DNA of 64,000 nucleotides from Prochlorococcus_E sp000760215 (GTDB lineage Bacteria; Cyanobacteriota; Cyanobacteriia; PCC-6307; Cyanobiaceae): assembly GCF_047303175.1 (NCBI RefSeq), contig NZ_CP138945.1. One strand, given 5' to 3'. The notes beneath the pieces are model-generated. The model searched no databases. It saw nothing but the letters and a program-made list of their open reading frames with translations, and was not told the DNA's origin. Position 1 is the stretch's first letter; each line of letters opens with the position of its first letter. Made by a program: the position numbers and the translations under genes. This document shows, in pieces, positions 62,826-64,000 of the stretch.

Positions 62826-63356
62826 ATGGATTTAAATACGCTTGCCCCATCACCATCCTCTGGTTTAGTAAATTTGGTTGTTGAAATACCTGCAGGTAGT
62901 CGTAATAAATATGAGTATTTCGCAGAGGCTGGAACAATGGCACTTGATAGAGTTCTCCATTCCTCAGTGCGTTATCCATTTGATTACGGCTTTATTCCTA
63001 ATACACTTGCAGAAGATGGAGCGCCTTTAGATGCAATGGTAATAATGGAAGAGCCTACATTCGCAGGATGTCTTATAAAAGCTAGGCCTATTGGAGTATT
63101 AGATATGCATGACTCTGGTGCTTATGATGGAAAGTTGTTGTGTGTCCCTGTTGCTGATCCTCGGCAAAAAGGAATAAAGAGCATTCGGCAAATTGCCCCT
63201 AATCAACTTGAAGATGTAGCAGAGTTTTTTAGAACATATAAAAGTCTAGAAGGTAGAGTTGTTGTTATTGATGGATGGAGGGATAAAGAAGCTGTGTATG
63301 ATTTATTGCAAACTTGCATAGATGCAAGCAAAAAAACATGCAAGGAAGATGAATAA
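62826..63356 (+). CDS. ppa: Inorganic pyrophosphatase, family I, with altered catalytic signature
   Basis: A 176-residue protein that closely follows the classical cyanobacterial pyrophosphatase in length and order: Lys28 and Glu30 (NKYEY), Arg42, Tyr50 and Tyr54, then Asp96, Asp101 and Lys103. The signature, however, reads Asp64-Gly-Ala66-Pro-Leu-Asp69: the family has Asp at position 66 (Asp67 in the E. coli enzyme, part of the catalytic metal and water site). The codon is GCG, read directly from the DNA. The protein may be weakly active, inactive or have another function. The intact paralogue is at 47080-47667. Confidence 0.93.
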   Translation: MDLNTLAPSPSSGLVNLVVEIPAGSRNKYEYFAEAGTMALDRVLHSSVRYPFDYGFIPNTLAEDGAPLDAMVIMEEPTFAGCLIKARPIGVLDMHDSGAYDGKLLCVPVADPRQKGIKSIRQIAPNQLEDVAEFFRTYKSLEGRVVVIDGWRDKEAVYDLLQTCIDASKKTCKEDE

Positions 63357-63397
63357 AGGATATAGGCATATAATCTTTTTTATATTTAATTAATATC

Positions 63398-63766
63398 ATG
63401 GCGGTAGCATTGCAAATCTTTAGTTATTCCAGATGTAGCACTTGCCGAAAGGCTATTTCTTGGTTGAAGTCTAAGAATATTAATTACAAATTAATTGATA
63501 TAATTGAAACCCCACCATCAAAAGATACGCTTGTTAAAGCACTTAACCAATTAGGTGATAGGAAATATCTCTTTAACACTAGTGGTAAAAGTTATCGTGC
63601 TATAGGAGCTGCTTCTATAAGAAGAATGAGTGATGATGATGTTATTAAATTACTTGCATCTGATGGTAAGTTGATTAAACGTCCTTTTGTTATAAATAAT
63701 GATGGCAGAATTATAACAGGTTTTAATCAGCTGAGTTGGGAGGAGCTTTTTCTGAGCTTAAAATAA
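63398..63766 (+). CDS. ArsC/Spx-like family protein
   Basis: A 122-residue thioredoxin-fold protein of the ArsC/Spx/YffB superfamily. The redox motif is RCSTCRKAISWLKSKN (about 13-28), a Cys-x-x-Cys near the N-terminus, and the second motif is KLIKRPFVI (about 93-101). The Arg of arsenate reductases and the Spx contact residues cannot both be judged from the sequence, so the role could be arsenate reduction, transcription control or glutaredoxin-like. The last 44 bases overlap an ORF on the other strand. Confidence 0.85.
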   Translation: MAVALQIFSYSRCSTCRKAISWLKSKNINYKLIDIIETPPSKDTLVKALNQLGDRKYLFNTSGKSYRAIGAASIRRMSDDDVIKLLASDGKLIKRPFVINNDGRIITGFNQLSWEELFLSLK

Positions 63767-64000
63767 TTTTATTTAAATTTGAGATGATTCGATCAACTTT
63801 TGATTGCTTTGTTACTTGATTTAAACTGGCAAATTTGAACTCGTCGAGTATAGATAATAAAAGAATTTGAGTTTTTCCGAGTGTTTCATTACCCTCAAGT
63901 TCAATTGCTAATTCCTCCCAAAATTTATCTATAGCATTAATAGTTAGATCTTCTAAAATGACGTCTTTCTGCGCAAATTGATCTCCTGCTTTTTTAGATA
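63723..64000 (-). CDS. Hypothetical protein, 3' part only (cut by the window edge)
   Basis: A frame of 91 sense codons is open from the window end to a TAA at 63723-63725. The visible C-terminus is hydrophilic and helical (VILEDLTINAIDKFWEELAI, LGKTQILLLSILDEFKFASL, VDRIISNLNKIIL). I do not recognise it. An open frame of this length is notable in AT-rich DNA, and both other minus frames and the plus frames beyond arsC are broken by stops. It overlaps the arsC-like gene by 44 bases. Confidence 0.6.
   Translation of the reverse strand, partial: SKKAGDQFAQKDVILEDLTINAIDKFWEELAIELEGNETLGKTQILLLSILDEFKFASLNQVTKQSKVDRIISNLNKIILSSEKAPPNSAD

Noticed and set aside
1..64000. Mobile elements, prophage, CRISPR, defence or biosynthetic islands
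   Set aside because: No transposase, integrase, direct-repeat arrays, cas genes or composition shift were found.

Overview
The window looks like chromosome of a marine picocyanobacterium, most probably Prochlorococcus, and perhaps a low-light strain (inferred). The DNA is AT-rich and densely coded, with several 4-base stop/start overlaps. The gene set is that of an oxygenic phototroph with a reduced genome: psaF/psaJ, petA/petC, psb27, a high-light-inducible protein, hemL/hemC, cobM/cobK, cytochrome oxidase, a type I sigma factor and groEL. I see no prophage, insertion sequence, integron, CRISPR array or foreign island. This is a core-genome window, and its interest lies in details rather than in one new system.

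Layout. 1-9.4 kb: a truncated aldo/keto reductase, riboflavin synthase, an AbrB-type regulator, the cytochrome c oxidase operon ctaC-ctaD-ctaE (minus strand), the divergent heme O/A genes ctaA-ctaB, and a two-gene ABC-2 transporter. 9.5-19.3 kb: an orphan groEL, then fabG, ispD, LD-carboxypeptidase, ubiA, exopolyphosphatase, cobM and lgt. 19.3-26.9 kb: petA-petC, a DUF3067 protein overlapping tatC tail to tail, an NFACT/RqcH protein, gmk, psaJ-psaF, tsaD and an hli gene. 27.1-31 kb: an antiporter, then a minus-strand translation cluster rplS - tRNA-Trp - small conserved protein - tRNA-Asp - gltX. 31.3-45.1 kb: map, a BioD/DRTGG protein with a DprA-like Rossmann protein, YajQ, an SPFH protein, hemL, exonuclease III, a LarC homologue, an iron-type ABC permease, pterin dehydratase and a YjbQ protein. 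45.5-64 kb: M32 carboxypeptidase, an inorganic pyrophosphatase, hemC, rpoD, a candidate structured RNA, priA, argB between two conserved unknowns, an SSB-like protein, cobK, cutA, a PfkB kinase, purA, psb27, proS, a second pyrophosphatase, an ArsC/Spx protein and a truncated ORF.

How it fits together. CtaA and CtaB make heme A for the divergently encoded oxidase. HemL and HemC feed tetrapyrrole synthesis for heme, chlorophyll and B12, and CobM and CobK act in the corrin ring pathway. PetA, PetC, PsaF, PsaJ, Psb27 and the Hli protein serve the photosynthetic membrane; TatC is the route by which the Rieske protein usually reaches it.

Best leads: (1) a GC-rich, rod-like RNA candidate between rpoD and priA at 50261-50366, whose G-U pairs favour the plus strand; (2) two family I pyrophosphatases, one of which (62826-63356) has Ala where the family has an essential Asp, while the other (47080-47667) is intact; (3) tRNA genes interleaved with protein genes in the gltX cluster, leaving gltX only 21 bases after a tRNA and with a TTG start; (4) a terminator-like hairpin with a T tract just before map.
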